Source: Pelagophyceae sp. CCMP2097 (Eukaryota > Sar > Pelagophyceae). Taken from it: 64,000 nucleotides of DNA. The position numbers and the translations under genes are program-made. Location: positions 126,794 through 190,793 of the forward strand of contig MU657223.1 of NCBI GenBank assembly GCA_026770575.1, read 5' to 3'. Below the pieces are notes generated by a model. That model was not told where the DNA came from and did not search any database. It saw only the letters and a list, made by a program, of their open reading frames with translations. Positions within the stretch are counted from its first letter, which is position 1; each line of letters starts with the position of its first letter. Positions 1 to 10,529 of the stretch are shown here, one piece after another.

Positions 1-676
1 GGCACTCGTCGTCCGTCTCCTTGGCGCCGCTTCGGGCCGTGTACCAGCCTTTGTCCGTGACGGCGGCGGGCAACACGTAATTCGGGTGCGCCGCGGCCAT
101 CTCGTTTCGCGTCAAACCACCGAGCGCAGAGAACTCAGTGTAGTTCGCCTAATTGCGAGCGATACGCGCATGCGACGCACACCACAATACGCACGTCCGC
201 GTCGTAGATGCCGCCGGCCTCGAAGAGCCGTAGGTGCACGCGCGGCGCCATGCCCAGCGCCTCGGCGGCCCTGCGAGGCGAACGTCCGGAGGCATCGTGC
301 GCCCGCCGAAAGGCACTGCGGGCCTCGTCACGTCGGAAAAGAAGGACTCACGGGGCCATGGTCAGCAACGTGCGCCTCACGGGCGAGACCCAGAGTTCGT
401 TGAGCGGGTGGATGCCGAGATGCGCCGACTTGTCCCTGTCGGCGACGAAGCGGCCCAGCGCCGCCGCCTGCAAGTAGCCGCGCGGGCCTGCGTCCGGCGC
501 CACGCGTCGACGACGCTGCAGGGTGGCTCGATGCTCTTTGCAGGCTCGGCGTGCAGGTCAGCGCTTGCAGGCCACTTACTGAGGTCTGGATCGGCCGTGC
601 GGTGCGCTCGGTAGTCCTCCTCGCTAATCGCCTCGTGCACGTTGTTCATGCTCTCGCCGTGCCGAACAAGCGTCAC
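1..676 (-). CDS. Histidine phosphatase (phosphoglycerate mutase-like), partial at window edge
   Basis: Minus-strand exons read through consistent splice phases: 676-580, 487-352, about 309-206, and a last one entering the window edge at about 102-1. The first visible exon gives TLVRHGESMNN, the RHG phosphohistidine motif of the phosphoglycerate mutase/acid phosphatase superfamily. The next gives LSPRGYLQAAALGRF, the usual second conserved block, then WVSPVRRTLLTM, the block carrying the second catalytic arginine. The third exon gives a segment ending FEAGGIYDAD. Introns start gtaagt, gtgagt and gtgcgt. The RHG exon begins right after a TAG acceptor, so the true start lies in an upstream exon. 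A hydrophobic stretch near 885-830 could be a signal peptide exon, but I cannot join it. Substrate is unknown; the family removes phosphate from sugars, proteins or nucleotides. The 3' end is outside the window. Confidence 0.8.
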
Positions 677-1221
677 CTACCCTCCAACGTCGTCTCGGGC
701 GGCCCTCGGCGGACCCGAGGACCCTTGGGACAGAAAATCGAATCTTCCGAGAAACGCACGCGGAGGCGCGTCTTGCGCCCCCAAGACGAGCTCGGGTGGG
801 CCGCGCAGTCCGCCTGGTCGGCCGGGCCATTCGAGAAGGCTGGGCCGACCATGATCACCAAGAGCAAGAGGTGCCGACAGACCATGTCCCCAAACCTTCG
901 CCGAAACGGCGCTGAAACGGGCTCCGTGGCCTGGTACGTATCGCAATAGACTCCACGGCTCCCTCGCTAGGACTCGCCTGGGGCCACCACGCCGAATTTC
1001 CGGCGCCTCGAATCGCACAGGGAAGTATTAGGGACGGCGCCCCTTTGACGTCGGTCCATGTAGTGCAGCTCGGGCCGCGGCGGGAAGAGTCCGCGGCCGG
1101 CCGGTGGGTAGAAGGTCTGTACAATTCGGATGGCTGCGTCGTTGCGAGGCGCGCAGAGGCCGTTTTCGCGGGCGAGCGCTCGGCCGCACCTTTGGCGCTT
1201 CGGCGGTCGGAATCCGCGGCC
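677..1221. other. Intergenic stretch or missing 5' exon(s) of the phosphatase
   Basis: No exon can be joined with confidence. A minus-strand ORF near 885 starts with a hydrophobic stretch that resembles a signal peptide and could be the first exon of the phosphatase. Otherwise I see nothing. Confidence 0.4.
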
Positions 1222-1683
1222 TTACTGCTGGTCGCCGCCGTTGAGGAACATGGTGTTGACTTGGACGGGGAACGCGGGCATCTTGATGTCGACGGTGTCC
1301 AGGAGAGCGAAGCACGTCCGGACGTTAAAGTCGAACTGGCGCATCAACCGGACGTTCTCCATCAAGTTGATGTTGTTCAGGTTCTCGCGCATCTCCGTGA
1401 TGAGGTGCACGTTGCCCGCCAGCGCGGAAGCGAGCTGGCGCGAGAGGCCGGCGTCTGCGAACTGCGGGCCGCCCGCTGACCGCGGCGCGTCGGCGGCGCC
1501 GCGCTGCGCCTCGAGCTCGTAGAGGCGGACGCCGACGTCGCGCACGGACCGCGCGGGTAGCCTCGCGGCGGCCTGGGCGCATTGGGTAATGAGCGAGTGC
1601 GCTTCGGCGGGAAAAAGCTGCAGCGTCTCGTCGAGGCTGCGCTGCTCCTCCTCGCTCCAAGAGTCGGCGCAAAAGTTGGCCAT
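1222..1683 (-). CDS. SANT-like/DUF3755 family protein
   Basis: Single-exon ORF of 153 residues. The N-terminal part, with WSEEEQRSLDETLQLFP followed by ARLPARSVRDVGVRLYEL, matches the Myb/SANT-like segment of the plant DUF3755 family, where the usual form is W-EEQ...LP-KTVRDVALR. The C-terminal part has the second conserved block of that family: ENLNNINLMENV, then a segment ending MPAFPVQVNTMFL. The middle is a short Ala/Arg-rich linker. Plant relatives are nuclear and have been linked to histone H2A deubiquitination modules. That role is carried over from the family and not shown here. The ATG at 1683 is chosen because homology begins right after it; the open frame upstream to 1914 has no family features. 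Confidence 0.75.
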   Translation of the reverse strand: MANFCADSWSEEEQRSLDETLQLFPAEAHSLITQCAQAAARLPARSVRDVGVRLYELEAQRGAADAPRSAGGPQFADAGLSRQLASALAGNVHLITEMRENLNNINLMENVRLMRQFDFNVRTCFALLDTVDIKMPAFPVQVNTMFLNGGDQQ

Positions 1684-2015
1684 GGCGCCGGCCGAGCGGA
1701 CCGGCGACCCGAAACGCCGCAACGAGGACCTGGCCCACGGACGTGCGGAGGGCGGGGCAGCGGGGGCCACTGAGCTGGGACACTGTTGGGGCGCGGGAGT
1801 CTGTTCAAGAAAGGTTTTTTTGGCGACGCGGCGGAAATGCACGGCCCGCGGCGCGAGGGGCCGGCGGAGCTTTCGAGACTCGGTACGGAGTCCGAGGCCG
1901 GGCTTCGGCGGCACGATTCGACACTCGCGTTGGGTCGTCGGCTAAACGTCGTCGGCTGCGCGTCTCGCCGACCGCCGGCAGGGCGGACGGCGGCGCCCGG
2001 CCCGGCGGCGGCTTC

Positions 2016-2399
2016 TACCCGCGGACGTATGCGTCGGACCACGCGCCCGACGGCCCGCCGGTGTCGTGCGCCGGCGTCGAGCGGTCCGACGAAATCGTGG
2101 GTCGTGCCGGTCCAGAGGTCGCTTGCCGGCGCCGTGACCTCTTCGGTCGCCGCGGCGGCGCCGGCGGGCCCCTTAGAGCAGCCTCTCGCGGTCGTCCCGC
2201 GGCACGCCATGGCCGTGTGCGTAACACGCGCCGAGGAGTGCGTCTGGAACGCTCTGCGCAGCGGCGAGCCGGGACCATCGCACGGTTTTGTCCAACGACT
2301 GGATGGCTCCTCCTTGGTCTCTGCGAAGAGCGGGTCTAGCTGGTCTCGGAACGCGGCGGCGAGCTTGCGCGCCATCGTGCCCAGTGTACGAGCTGGCAA
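2016..2399 (-). CDS. Possible small two-exon gene, unrecognised
   Basis: A minus-strand ATG near 2375 opens MARKLAAAFRDQLDPLFAE. A gtgcg donor about 30 codons later can be joined to a Pro/Arg-rich exon ending SGAWSDAYVRG and a stop near 2015. A Cys-rich stretch (PYCSCEGGKHCTKCES) lies just upstream in another frame around 2450-2520 and might be an earlier exon. I recognise no family, and high-GC sequence gives long chance ORFs, so this is weak. Confidence 0.2.
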
Positions 2400-2702
2400 A
2401 GATTCAGTCTACGACTTATGCCGCAGGAGGAGTGCCGCGATTCGCACTTGGTGCAGTGCTTGCCGCCCTCGCAGGAGCAGTACGGCTTTGGCGCAGCGGC
2501 TGCCAGCGGCTCGCCCGTTATGTCGAGCGCAGGGCCGGCCCGGCGCCGGCGTCGAAGAGGAGTGCCACGGGCCGCACGTGCCAAAGAACGTTCCAAGTCC
2601 CCCCTCCAAGTACGTTTTGCAGAAGAATGAAATTTTCCAGACGATTCCAAGAAAGCGATTCTCGACGAGGTGTTAGAAATTCGTCATCTCAGCCTTGGGA
2701 CC

Positions 2703-4017
2703 ATGCTCGCATCCGTCGCACGGCGCGCCGCGCGCCCGAACCACTTCCGCGCCGCGTTCGTCCAGGTGGCGAGCAGACCACAGGTGCGGCTTTTTGGTTG
2801 GCGCTGTGGTGGCGGCGGCAGTGAAGTCAGCGGTAGGTCGCGCCTCTGGGCCGCAGTGCGGCTGCGCGCTCGTTTGTGACCGAGGTGCTCAACTGGCGCT
2901 GGGGTTCCAAGGTGGCGGCGGCGGAGAAGAAACTGGAGTTGGAGCGGACGGACGAAAAGACGGTCGCAGACCATTCGTGGCGCCAGACGAACCACTGGTG
3001 GAGCGAGGCAGAGCTAAAAAAGGTCGACTTGTCCGAGCACACGCCCGTGACGTTTAGCGACCACGCCATGCGCGGACTCATGCGCATCATGTACCACTCG
3101 TTCAATTTCGTGAGAATACCGGCGTCCGCCCGGTGGTTTCGGACTCCGTGCACCCGAGGCAGAGGCGGTCCCGAGACGGGCCCGGCTTTGAGACGGCCCC
3201 GCGTGGTCTCGTTTGCCCGAAGAGGCGTTTGAAAGGACGGGGGGGTTCCGTCTCACGCTCGCTCGTGCAGGTGACGGGCTACGACCACCGCGACCCGACG
3301 CCCGAGTCGGTGGCGTGGCGTTTGATTATCTTGGAGTCTTTTGCGGGCGTGCCCGGTTTCGTCGCGGCCGGCTTTCGGCACTTCCATTCTCTGCGGACGC
3401 TGCAGCGCGACCACGGTAGCATCTACACGTTCCTGGAAGAGGCGGAGAACGAGCGCATGCATTTGCTCGTCTGCATGAAGATGTTCGAGGCGTCGACGAC
3501 GACGAAGATCTTGTGCATGGCGGCGCAGGTGATTATGACGCCTTTTCTCATGGGCGTCTACATCGTCAAGCGCGGCGCCATGCACCGCTTCGTCGGCTAC
3601 TTGGAGGAGACGGCCGTGCTGACGTACGCGAACCTGGTGGAGAAGGCTTCCACGCCCGGCTTTAAGCTGCACTCGGCCTGGGCGGGTTTACCCGCGCCCG
3701 ACATCGCGAAATCGTACTGGAAGTTGGAAGACGGCGCCACCTGGGTCGACACACTTCGCCACATCTTGGCCGACGAGTCGCACCACCGCGACGTCAACCA
3801 CACGTTTGCCACGCTGCCGGAAGGCGCGGAGAACCCGTTCATCAAAAAGCACATGAAGGATTTCGACAAGGCCGCTGCCCTGCGAGGCATCGAGGTGCAG
3901 GCCGCGTTAGCCAAGGCGGAGATGCTGAAAAACGCCGAAATGCTCGACAAGGACGTCCTCCGCGCCCTCCTCGCAAAGGCAGAGGCCAAAGGAGAGGTCA
4001 AGGACGCCGTCGCGTGA
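2703..4017 (+). CDS. AOX: Mitochondrial alternative oxidase
   Basis: Three exons, 2703-2783, 2837-3109 and 3271-4017, join in phase to about 366 residues. AOX is the cyanide-insensitive ubiquinol oxidase of the inner mitochondrial membrane, a di-iron carboxylate protein. Exon 1 is Arg/Ala rich without acids (MLASVARRAARPNHFRAAF), a typical mitochondrial presequence. The iron-binding motifs are present: WRLIILESFAGVPGFVAA (LET-type helix), LEEAENERMHL and ILADESHHRDVNHT. Introns are gtgcgg...ggtag (53 nt) and gtgaga...tgcag (161 nt). Length and motif spacing fit an active enzyme. The chloroplast homologue PTOX is excluded by the mitochondrial-type leader and AOX-type motifs. Confidence 0.96.
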
Positions 4018-4114
4018 AACCCGGCGCGCCTCCAGGCCGCACGAATAATCCCACCCGCTCTGCCGCGCTCCCCCAGCGAGGCACGACGCCGCGCATATAG
4101 CTACGTAAACGATA

Positions 4115-6072
4115 TTAAACGTTTACTATTACGACGGACCCATCGTCGCCAGCGTCGCCGCCGTCGCCGGCGTCGTCGCCTTCGTCGGGCTCTGGCTCGA
4201 GGGGGACGTAGCCGTCGCTCTGGAGGAACTCCTCCGCCTTGCCCTTTGGCAGCGCGCCGTGATAGATTGCGGCGTTTGGGCCAGAGGCGCCGTTGGACGC
4301 GAAGTGTGCCGCGGCAGACGAGAACACTAAAGCGTCGCCCGGCCGCAGCACGGCCACGGAGACGTCGGCGTCGAGGAGCAAAGCGCGCTGCAGCTCGTCG
4401 AGCTTGGCGTGCGTCGGGACACGCGTCTCGTCTTCTGTGACGCAGTGGTCTTTTGAGAGTCTCGCCGTCGCCGCCAGCGTCGCCACGCCTAACAGTTTGG
4501 TGCCGCCGAGGCCGTGCGCGAACTGCAGCTGCGGCAGCATGTCGACGTGCAGGCACGTCATGCTCGCCGCGTCGCCGATCTGACGAGGCGACGGTCGAAG
4601 AGGCGCGCGCTTTAGAAGCACTCGCTCAATGTCGACACTTTCAGTCCTCGCCGACGCGGGCGCGTACGAACGCTCGCGGGGCCTGCTCTCGCCAGATGAA
4701 CTCCTCGCGCCGGCTCGTCAGCCCGTCCAGAGCGGCGAAGAACTCGGTGCCGACGTCGATGTCGTCGTCCGCCTCACCCGCGAGCGCGGGCAGCGCCGCA
4801 ACGGGCAACTCCACGGCGTAGTACCTACGGCAGTGTCACCCGTTTTGCACGTACGACGGCTAGGATCGTTCCCAGACCTCGGATGGCGCTCGCGGTCCCG
4901 TTTCCCCTCTTGTGAGAGTCATTGTTTCCCACGCAGCATCGACGCGGCGGAGCACCGCGACGCCGCGACCGCAGTCTCGAACTTGAGCTCGACCCGCCTC
5001 GGCGACGCGCGCGCCACGTCAATTGCCTCGAGGATGTCCTAGACGCGCGCATTCAAGGGCCCTCTGCGGACTTTGCATCCAAGCGACATTGGCCCGCCGC
5101 CCAAAGGCCGCTCCAGAGAACGCACCTCAAAGTCCTTCCGGAGCACATCGATCCCGTTGACGGACCGCAGCGTCATGCCCTCGGCACACCCTTCGCGCTC
5201 CGCCTGGGTGTTTGGACTCTAAAGACAAAAGTCGACATGTCGAAAGTGCGCACCGCGGAGCCGGCGTCGACGGGGCCCACTTCCGCGCCGCGCTCTAGTC
5301 AAAGGCGTGACGGCCCATCATACAGGCAGCAACGCGCACCGTCTGGCGTGACGGGCGCAAAGGCAAGGCCCATGGTGTCGTCTTTTGCGTAGAAAGTGGC
5401 AGTCAGAGAGCCGTCCCCCAGCGCCGCGCCCAACTGATTCCAGAACGAGCCGTCGGCGACTTGGGCCAGCTCGCCCGAGGCGAGGTCGCCGATGAGGCGG
5501 CCACTCCCGTCGCCGCCGCCGCCGTCGCGCCACAGCAGGTGGGGTAATACGGCTTTGAGCTTCTTCCGCAGCGAAAAGTCTTCAGATGCGATGGCCTTCC
5601 ACTGCGCCTCGAGCCTCAAAAGCTTCGGCAGCGCGAGGATCTTCGCGGCGTTTGGGAAGACGACGGGCCACGCTTCTTCGTCGGCGATGAGCTCAGCGAA
5701 GCGCGCGCCGTCGAAGCATATCGTCCCAACGCCCTTCAACGGCGACCGCTGCAGCGCCGATCGCACCTCCTTCGGCCACTTGGGCGCGCCGGTGGCGTCA
5801 AAGGCGTAGTCCGCCGGCAGCGCCGCCGCGAGCGGGTCGCCGGCGTCCCACGCGCGCTCGGCGACGGCCCAGCCGCCTTTGCCCTGGACCATCTCGCCGC
5901 GCTCGCCGTCGACGGTCACCGTAAAAGTCTCCGTGCCGTCGGCGGCGCGGCGCAGGCTCAGCAGCTCGATGCCGTTGCTTGACGCGAAGCGACGCAGCAA
6001 AGCGCCGCGCCGGGAAACGCGAGGACCCAGCGGCGACACGAGCCGCGCCGCGAGCATCGTCACGAACCGCAT
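4115..6072 (-). CDS. PDZ domain plus JmjC/cupin-like protein, organelle-type leader
   Basis: Six minus-strand exons join with exact phases: 6072-5340, 5294-5254, 5203-5126, 5038-4956, 4824-4668 and 4579-4115, giving about 518 residues. The N-terminus (MRFVTMLAARLVSPLG, then Arg-rich) looks like an organelle presequence. An unrecognised region of about 200 residues follows. The PDZ domain is built from four short exons: MGLAFAPVTPDERGAEVGP, VDAGSAAEREGCAEGMTL, RSVNGIDVLRKDFEDILEA and VELKFE. The C-terminal half resembles a JmjC/cupin-8 fold: RAFIGDAASMTCLHVDM supplies an H-x-D pair and LRPGDALVFSSAAAHFAS the distal His expected of Fe(II)/2-oxoglutarate oxygenases. An acidic tail ends the protein. 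Four of five introns start gtgcg or gtgct and the fifth gtacg. The PDZ call is firm, the oxygenase call moderate, and substrate is unknown. Confidence 0.7.
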
Positions 6073-6259
6073 GGTCGACGAGGCCGCTCCGGGGCACCCG
6101 GACACGCACCTCCTCGCCCTCGGACCCGCGCGGCAACCGCGTGGAGGTCAACACTTTGGAACACGTCGCCAAATACTTTAGCGAAGGTTCGCGTTGTCTG
6201 CTGCGCGCGCTGCGCGGCCAGGGCTGTCCGTCGGGCCAGCTCCCGCACTCCGCCCCGTG

Positions 6260-6813
6260 ATGCCCGCCGCATCGTCGCCAGACGAAGAGATCATTTTGGA
6301 GGCTCTCGCGGTGCTCGAGGACCTGCTTTACGAGCCCGTCTCCCTCGGCGGCGGCGACGACGACGACGAGTGGAACGTCGCGGAGACGAAAGACGCCGCC
6401 ACGTTCCGCGACGACCTCGAACGCTTCGAAAGTGCGCGTTCGCGTCCGGAGTTCCTCGAGACCGAACGTCACGCGGGTGTCTGCTCGCCTCGTCTCGAAT
6501 CGTTCCTCGAAAACCGATAGGCCGCGCTCTGAGCGCGTTTGCGTCTGGCGAAGGCGAGTACGGCCACGACCAGCACGCTTTGCACGCCGAGTTCCGAACG
6601 CTCGTCGAAGACCGCGTCGAGCGCGCCCTCGAGGACCGCGGCTTCACGCCGCAGCGCTTTCTCTCGGCCGTTCGCGCCGCCATGGACCGCGACTCGACGA
6701 AATGGCAGCGCAGCGGCGCGCAAGAAGTCGTCGCGCTGCTCTCGGAGGTGTGCGACTTTCGACTCTGGGCGAGCGACATGATTGCAAAGGCGCAACGACG
6801 AAGACACAAGTAA
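6260..6813 (+). CDS. ARL2-binding protein (BART domain)
   Basis: Exons 6260-6431 and 6521-6813 join in phase through a gtgcgc...gatag intron to give 154 residues. The protein matches the all-helical BART domain of ARL2BP/BART across its length: DEEIILEALAVLEDLLYEP, then LERFESRALSAF, HALHAEFRTLVEDRVERAL, and finally EVVALLSEVCDFRLWASDM. ARL2BP binds GTP-loaded ARL2/ARL3 small GTPases and acts at centrosomes, cilia and mitochondria. Length agrees with the family (about 160). The closely related CFAP36 family is the main alternative. Confidence 0.8.
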
Positions 6814-6891
6814 CTCTTCCGATCCCCGTCGCCGCAGGGAGCCCATGGGACGGCGGCGCGGAGTCCGAGGGCATGGTTATCCGCGTGCGAA

Positions 6892-8973
6892 TTACGGCCC
6901 ACCCAGCTTGTTGAAAACGAGGTCTGCCACCGCGTCGTCGGCGCTGGCCGCGGCGTAGAGCAGCGGCCGCAGGCCGCGGAGGCGCGAAAGCGCGCCGGCG
7001 TCGAGCGCGGCCATGTTGGCGAGGAGCGCCACGGCGACGCGCACCGTCTCCGCGCGCTGCGCCCGCGGCGGCGCAAGAACCAGCGACGCCTCCGACCGCG
7101 CAACGCCGGCGGGCGCCGGCGCGGCCGGAACCGCGGCGTCGGTGGGCGCGACAGGCATCGCCGCGTGGTCCTGCGCAGCGTCTGGGGACGCAAGGGCCGG
7201 CGCGGGCGGCAAGCCCGGCGCAGAGGCCGGCGGGACCGGCGCGGCCTGGACCATGAATCGGAGGTGCGTTGCCACCAGCGTCGCCACGACGACGTCGAGC
7301 GCCGCAGAATTGCCGGCGACGCGGAGCGCGGCGTGGCCCGCGGCGCCGTAGTCCGCGTGGGCGACGGGAACGTCGGTGAGGAGGAGCAACGATTCCAGGG
7401 CCATGAGACGCAACTCCGAGTCGACGTGGCCGCCCGCGTCCATCTGCAGCCGCTCGACGCAGCGGTCGACAACGTCGCCGGGCGTCCTCGCGAGGGCGCG
7501 CGCGTTGGCCTCCGTAACGCGGAGCGACGACAAAGCGTCTAAAGCGCGCAGGGCGAGCGTGCGCCGGTGCCAGGCCAGCGTGCGCGCCGGCGCCGCGCGC
7601 GGGCCACCCGCGCCAGCAGACGCGCCGTCGACCGTGTCCCGCTCCACGACCCTAGTGCGTCGGTCCCAAAGGCGGTCGTTTGGGGGTCTGTCGCAGGTAT
7701 CGCACCAGCGCCGCAGCCTCGAGGCGTCGTTGGCGTCGAGGAGCGAAAAGCCGTCGGGCTGGGGCGACGCCGCATACGCCAGCGCGCCGCGGATGGCGCG
7801 GAGCGTGGCTTGAGCGAGTTTGAACTTGATGACGCACTCATCATCCGAGTAGCCGCCCAGAGCGCGGTACTCGCGGTGCGCAGCGGGCATCAGGCTCGCG
7901 AGGCCGTAGTCCTACGAGGTTTCGTTTCGCAAGCGTCCTGCACACATTTACATCCTTTCGACGCGTGCCATGGGCCGACATAAGGGTCGGACGCACGTCT
8001 CTGCGCTTGTCGTTGGTCCCGTCCAACGTGCGGCTCGAGTTGAACGCGGACCAGTGCGGTTCCACAAAGTTGCCGCCGACTTCCACGTATCTCGAAACGG
8101 CGGAGATGGTTTCGATGGCCAAAGCGGCGCTCTGGAGACCCAGCAGCCTCGGTTCCAAGAAGGCGAGCACGGCCGCAAAGAGCCGCGGGTGGTTGGCGAC
8201 GCGGGACTTGTTCAGCGGCACGTTGGCCAGGTTGCGCACGATTGTCAGCGCGGCGAGGCAGAGCGGCGAGGCGCACCTCTGCGCCGCGTCGCCGACTTGG
8301 GCGCCGGCGGGCCATTCCCAGACATCAGGCGAGTCGGAAACAGCGTGTGGCCCGAGGCAAATCTTCAAAACGCGCGCGAGGCCGTCGAGCTCCACGGGGT
8401 GCGCGTCCGAGGCCACGAAGGCCACGTCGTCGCCGGAAGTCGTGAGGAGCAGGACGTTTAAAGCCAACCGCAGCCGCGTCCGGCCCTCGTCATCCTACAG
8501 CACAGCCTTATCCCACGATGACCCTTCCCGTGATGACATATTCCTTCCACAAAGACATCGATCCTTGCCGCGAGGCCTCTCTTTCGAATCTCTCCAGAGA
8601 ATGTACGCACGGCCACGTTCGCGTCGCACAGCATCTGCCCCGCGCGCCGCGCCGCCAGCAAAGCCGCGCGGTAATCGGGCGCCGCCTGCTCGAAGATGCG
8701 CCGCGCCGAACGCAGCAGCGTCCTGCGGGTTGCGGTGACGATCGAACGACGGGCAGCGAGGCGCACCTCTCCGTCGTGCGGCCCGCGGGTTTCTTTGTCG
8801 TCGACGGCGTTTCGCCGCCGGGTGTCGCTGCGTTCTTCTTGCGCGCGGTCGCGCCCGTGCCCCGCTTGCCTAGAGATTTGACTCCGAGCTTGCCTCGAGG
8901 CTCGAGCTGGCAGGGGCCGCTTTGGACAGGGAAACTTACAGTACGCCCGCTTCTGCCGCGGTGGCGACGACAT
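6892..8973 (-). CDS. Armadillo-like repeat protein
   Basis: Five exons (8973-8940, 8893-8767, 8722-8617, 8494-7997, 7911-6892) join in phase to about 594 residues. The N-terminus is basic and Lys/Thr/Pro rich, suggesting a nuclear protein. The rest is alpha-helical with ARM/HEAT-type repeats, for example LAALTIVRNLANVPLNKSRV followed by HPRLFAAVLAFLEPRL, and RALDALSSLRVTEANARALA followed by LMALESLLLLTDV. A Pro/Ala-rich linker sits near the C-terminus. The repeat around IVRNLANVPLNK resembles the C-terminal armadillo region of ARID1/BAF250-type chromatin remodeller subunits, but only weakly. Introns begin gtaagt, gtgcgc, gtggcc and gtgcgt. A scaffold role is the safe statement. Confidence 0.65.
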
Positions 8974-9164
8974 GGGAGGCGCCGCGCCCCTGCCGCGTGA
9001 AAAAGGCCTCTCTCGAACGAAGGCCCCCGCGACGCTCGCCTCGACGCGGTCTTCCGCGCACGCCTAATCGCCTAAAACTCTATCTCCATTTTTAACATCG
9101 AGGAAGTTCAAAGAAGAGGGTCCCTTCTCGGCCCGGCGTCCACCTCGGCCCGCGGAGACTCTTG

Positions 9165-10339
9165 TTAGCCTTCCAGGAAGAAGCTGTCCGCCTTGCCCGG
9201 GTTCTTCGCCGCCTCCACCGCGGCGGCGGCGATGCGCGCGTTGCGCCGGCTCCGCGCGTTGCCGCCGTCTGGATGCGGCGGCGGCGCGCCGGCCTTCGGC
9301 GCCGCCTTTGCCACGACGTCGGCGCCTGCGTCCCGTCGCGCCGCGCCCTTGCCCTCGCGGCCCTTGCCCTTGCCCTTGCCTTTGCCCTTGCCTTTGCCCT
9401 CGCGGCTTGCGCCCTCTTGGCTCTCACCTTCTTGGCCGTCGGCCTCCGGTCGGCCCTTGCCGCGGCCGCCCTTGGCGCCGCGGCCGCCCTTGCCGCGGCC
9501 GCCCTTGGGCGCGCCCTTGCCAGGCTTGGCGGACGACGCGGCCTCGGCCTCTGGCGCGTCCTCGGCCTCTTGCGCCTCGCGCGTCTGCCGCGCCTCGTAC
9601 GACTTGAGCATCGCCTAAACGGAGGCCGTGACCGGCCCGCCCACACACGCCGGGGGGAGGATGGGCACCTGGAGGAGCACGGTCGCAGTGTCGATCTGTG
9701 CCTGCACTTTGCCGGTCACCACCACCCCACGGTCCGCGGCGCCGTCGTCCTTCAAGATTTGCACGTGCGTCGACGTGTTCTTCTGGATGTTGTCCAACTT
9801 GGCGCCCTTGCCGCGCAGCAGGAACGAGACGGCGCCCGCGGGGACCTAAGAGACCGCCGTAAACTCTCTATGCCAAAGACGGGTGGGGCCTCTGTGTCTT
9901 CCGCGGCTAAACTCTCTGCCAAAGACGGGTGGGGCCTCTGTGGTACGGCGCCGGCGCGTGCGCGGATCTCCTTGGAGAGCTGGCCCGCGAGCTCGGCCTT
10001 TGCCGCGACGGCGTCCTTCTTACTGGCCTTTGCCTTCTTCGCCGGCGGCGCCGCCGCGTCGTTTTCGGGCGCCGCCCGCTTCGCCGGCTGCTCCGCCGCG
10101 GCCGCCGGCACGGCCGCCGGCGCGGCCGCCGGCTCCGATGCGGCGCCGGGCCGCCGGACGACGCCGTCGGCGGCGACGATCACCAAAGCTGCTGAACGCA
10201 TGACTTCCAGCTCCGCCGCGTAGTCGGTCCACGTCGCCGCCACGCTGAGGGCCAGCGCCTTCTTGCGCAGCTTGTTTGTCGTCCACCCCGCCGCCGGCGC
10301 CGCGCCCAGCGCCGCCTCGATGGCCGCGCGCAGCTCCAT
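9165..10339 (-). CDS. KH-domain protein with Gly/Lys-rich tail
   Basis: Three exons (10339-9947, 9845-9669, 9614-9165) join in phase to 339 residues. Exon 1 encodes a helical N-terminus and a Lys/Ala-rich stretch (PPAKKAKASKKDAVAAK). Exon 2 encodes a compact KH fold: AVSFLLRGKGAKLDNIQKN carries the GKGA loop expected of the GxxG RNA-binding motif, followed by TSTHVQILKD and GVVVTGKVQAQIDTATVLLQ. Exon 3 is low complexity, with long GK and GRG runs, ending in a short helical segment. The tail suggests additional non-specific RNA contacts, as in nucleolar or splicing-linked RNA-binding proteins. The first intron carries a 35-bp direct duplication. Confidence 0.75.
9860..9942 (-). repeat. Direct duplication inside the first intron of the KH gene
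   Basis: Two near-identical units of about 35 bp (9860-9895 and 9908-9942, one 2-bp difference) lie in tandem within the 101-nt intron. They are separated by 12 bp and fill most of the intron. Confidence 0.9.
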
Positions 10340-10529
10340 TTCGTCTCCGAGTCGGGAATATATTTCAGCGATTTTATCGCCGGAATAAACGCCATCTCGA
10401 TAGCGAAGCCTCGCGCCACGACGGGCAGCTCCGGCTCGTCGGACTCGGAGACCGGTAGACCGTCTGCGGCACGGCCTCGGTGTTGTGCCTTTATAGTTTC
10501 CATCTCAGTCTCGGTTGCCGCCAAGGTCG

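Noticed and set aside
5299..6072. Separate gene ending at 5299
   Set aside because: The frame stops at 5299, but a gtgcg donor at 5339 joins in phase to short exons that complete a PDZ domain, so it is exon 1 of the larger gene.
6291..7472. Minus-strand frame of 393 codons
   Set aside because: Arg/Ser/Pro-rich shadow of the armadillo-like gene frame and of the ARL2BP gene on the other strand.
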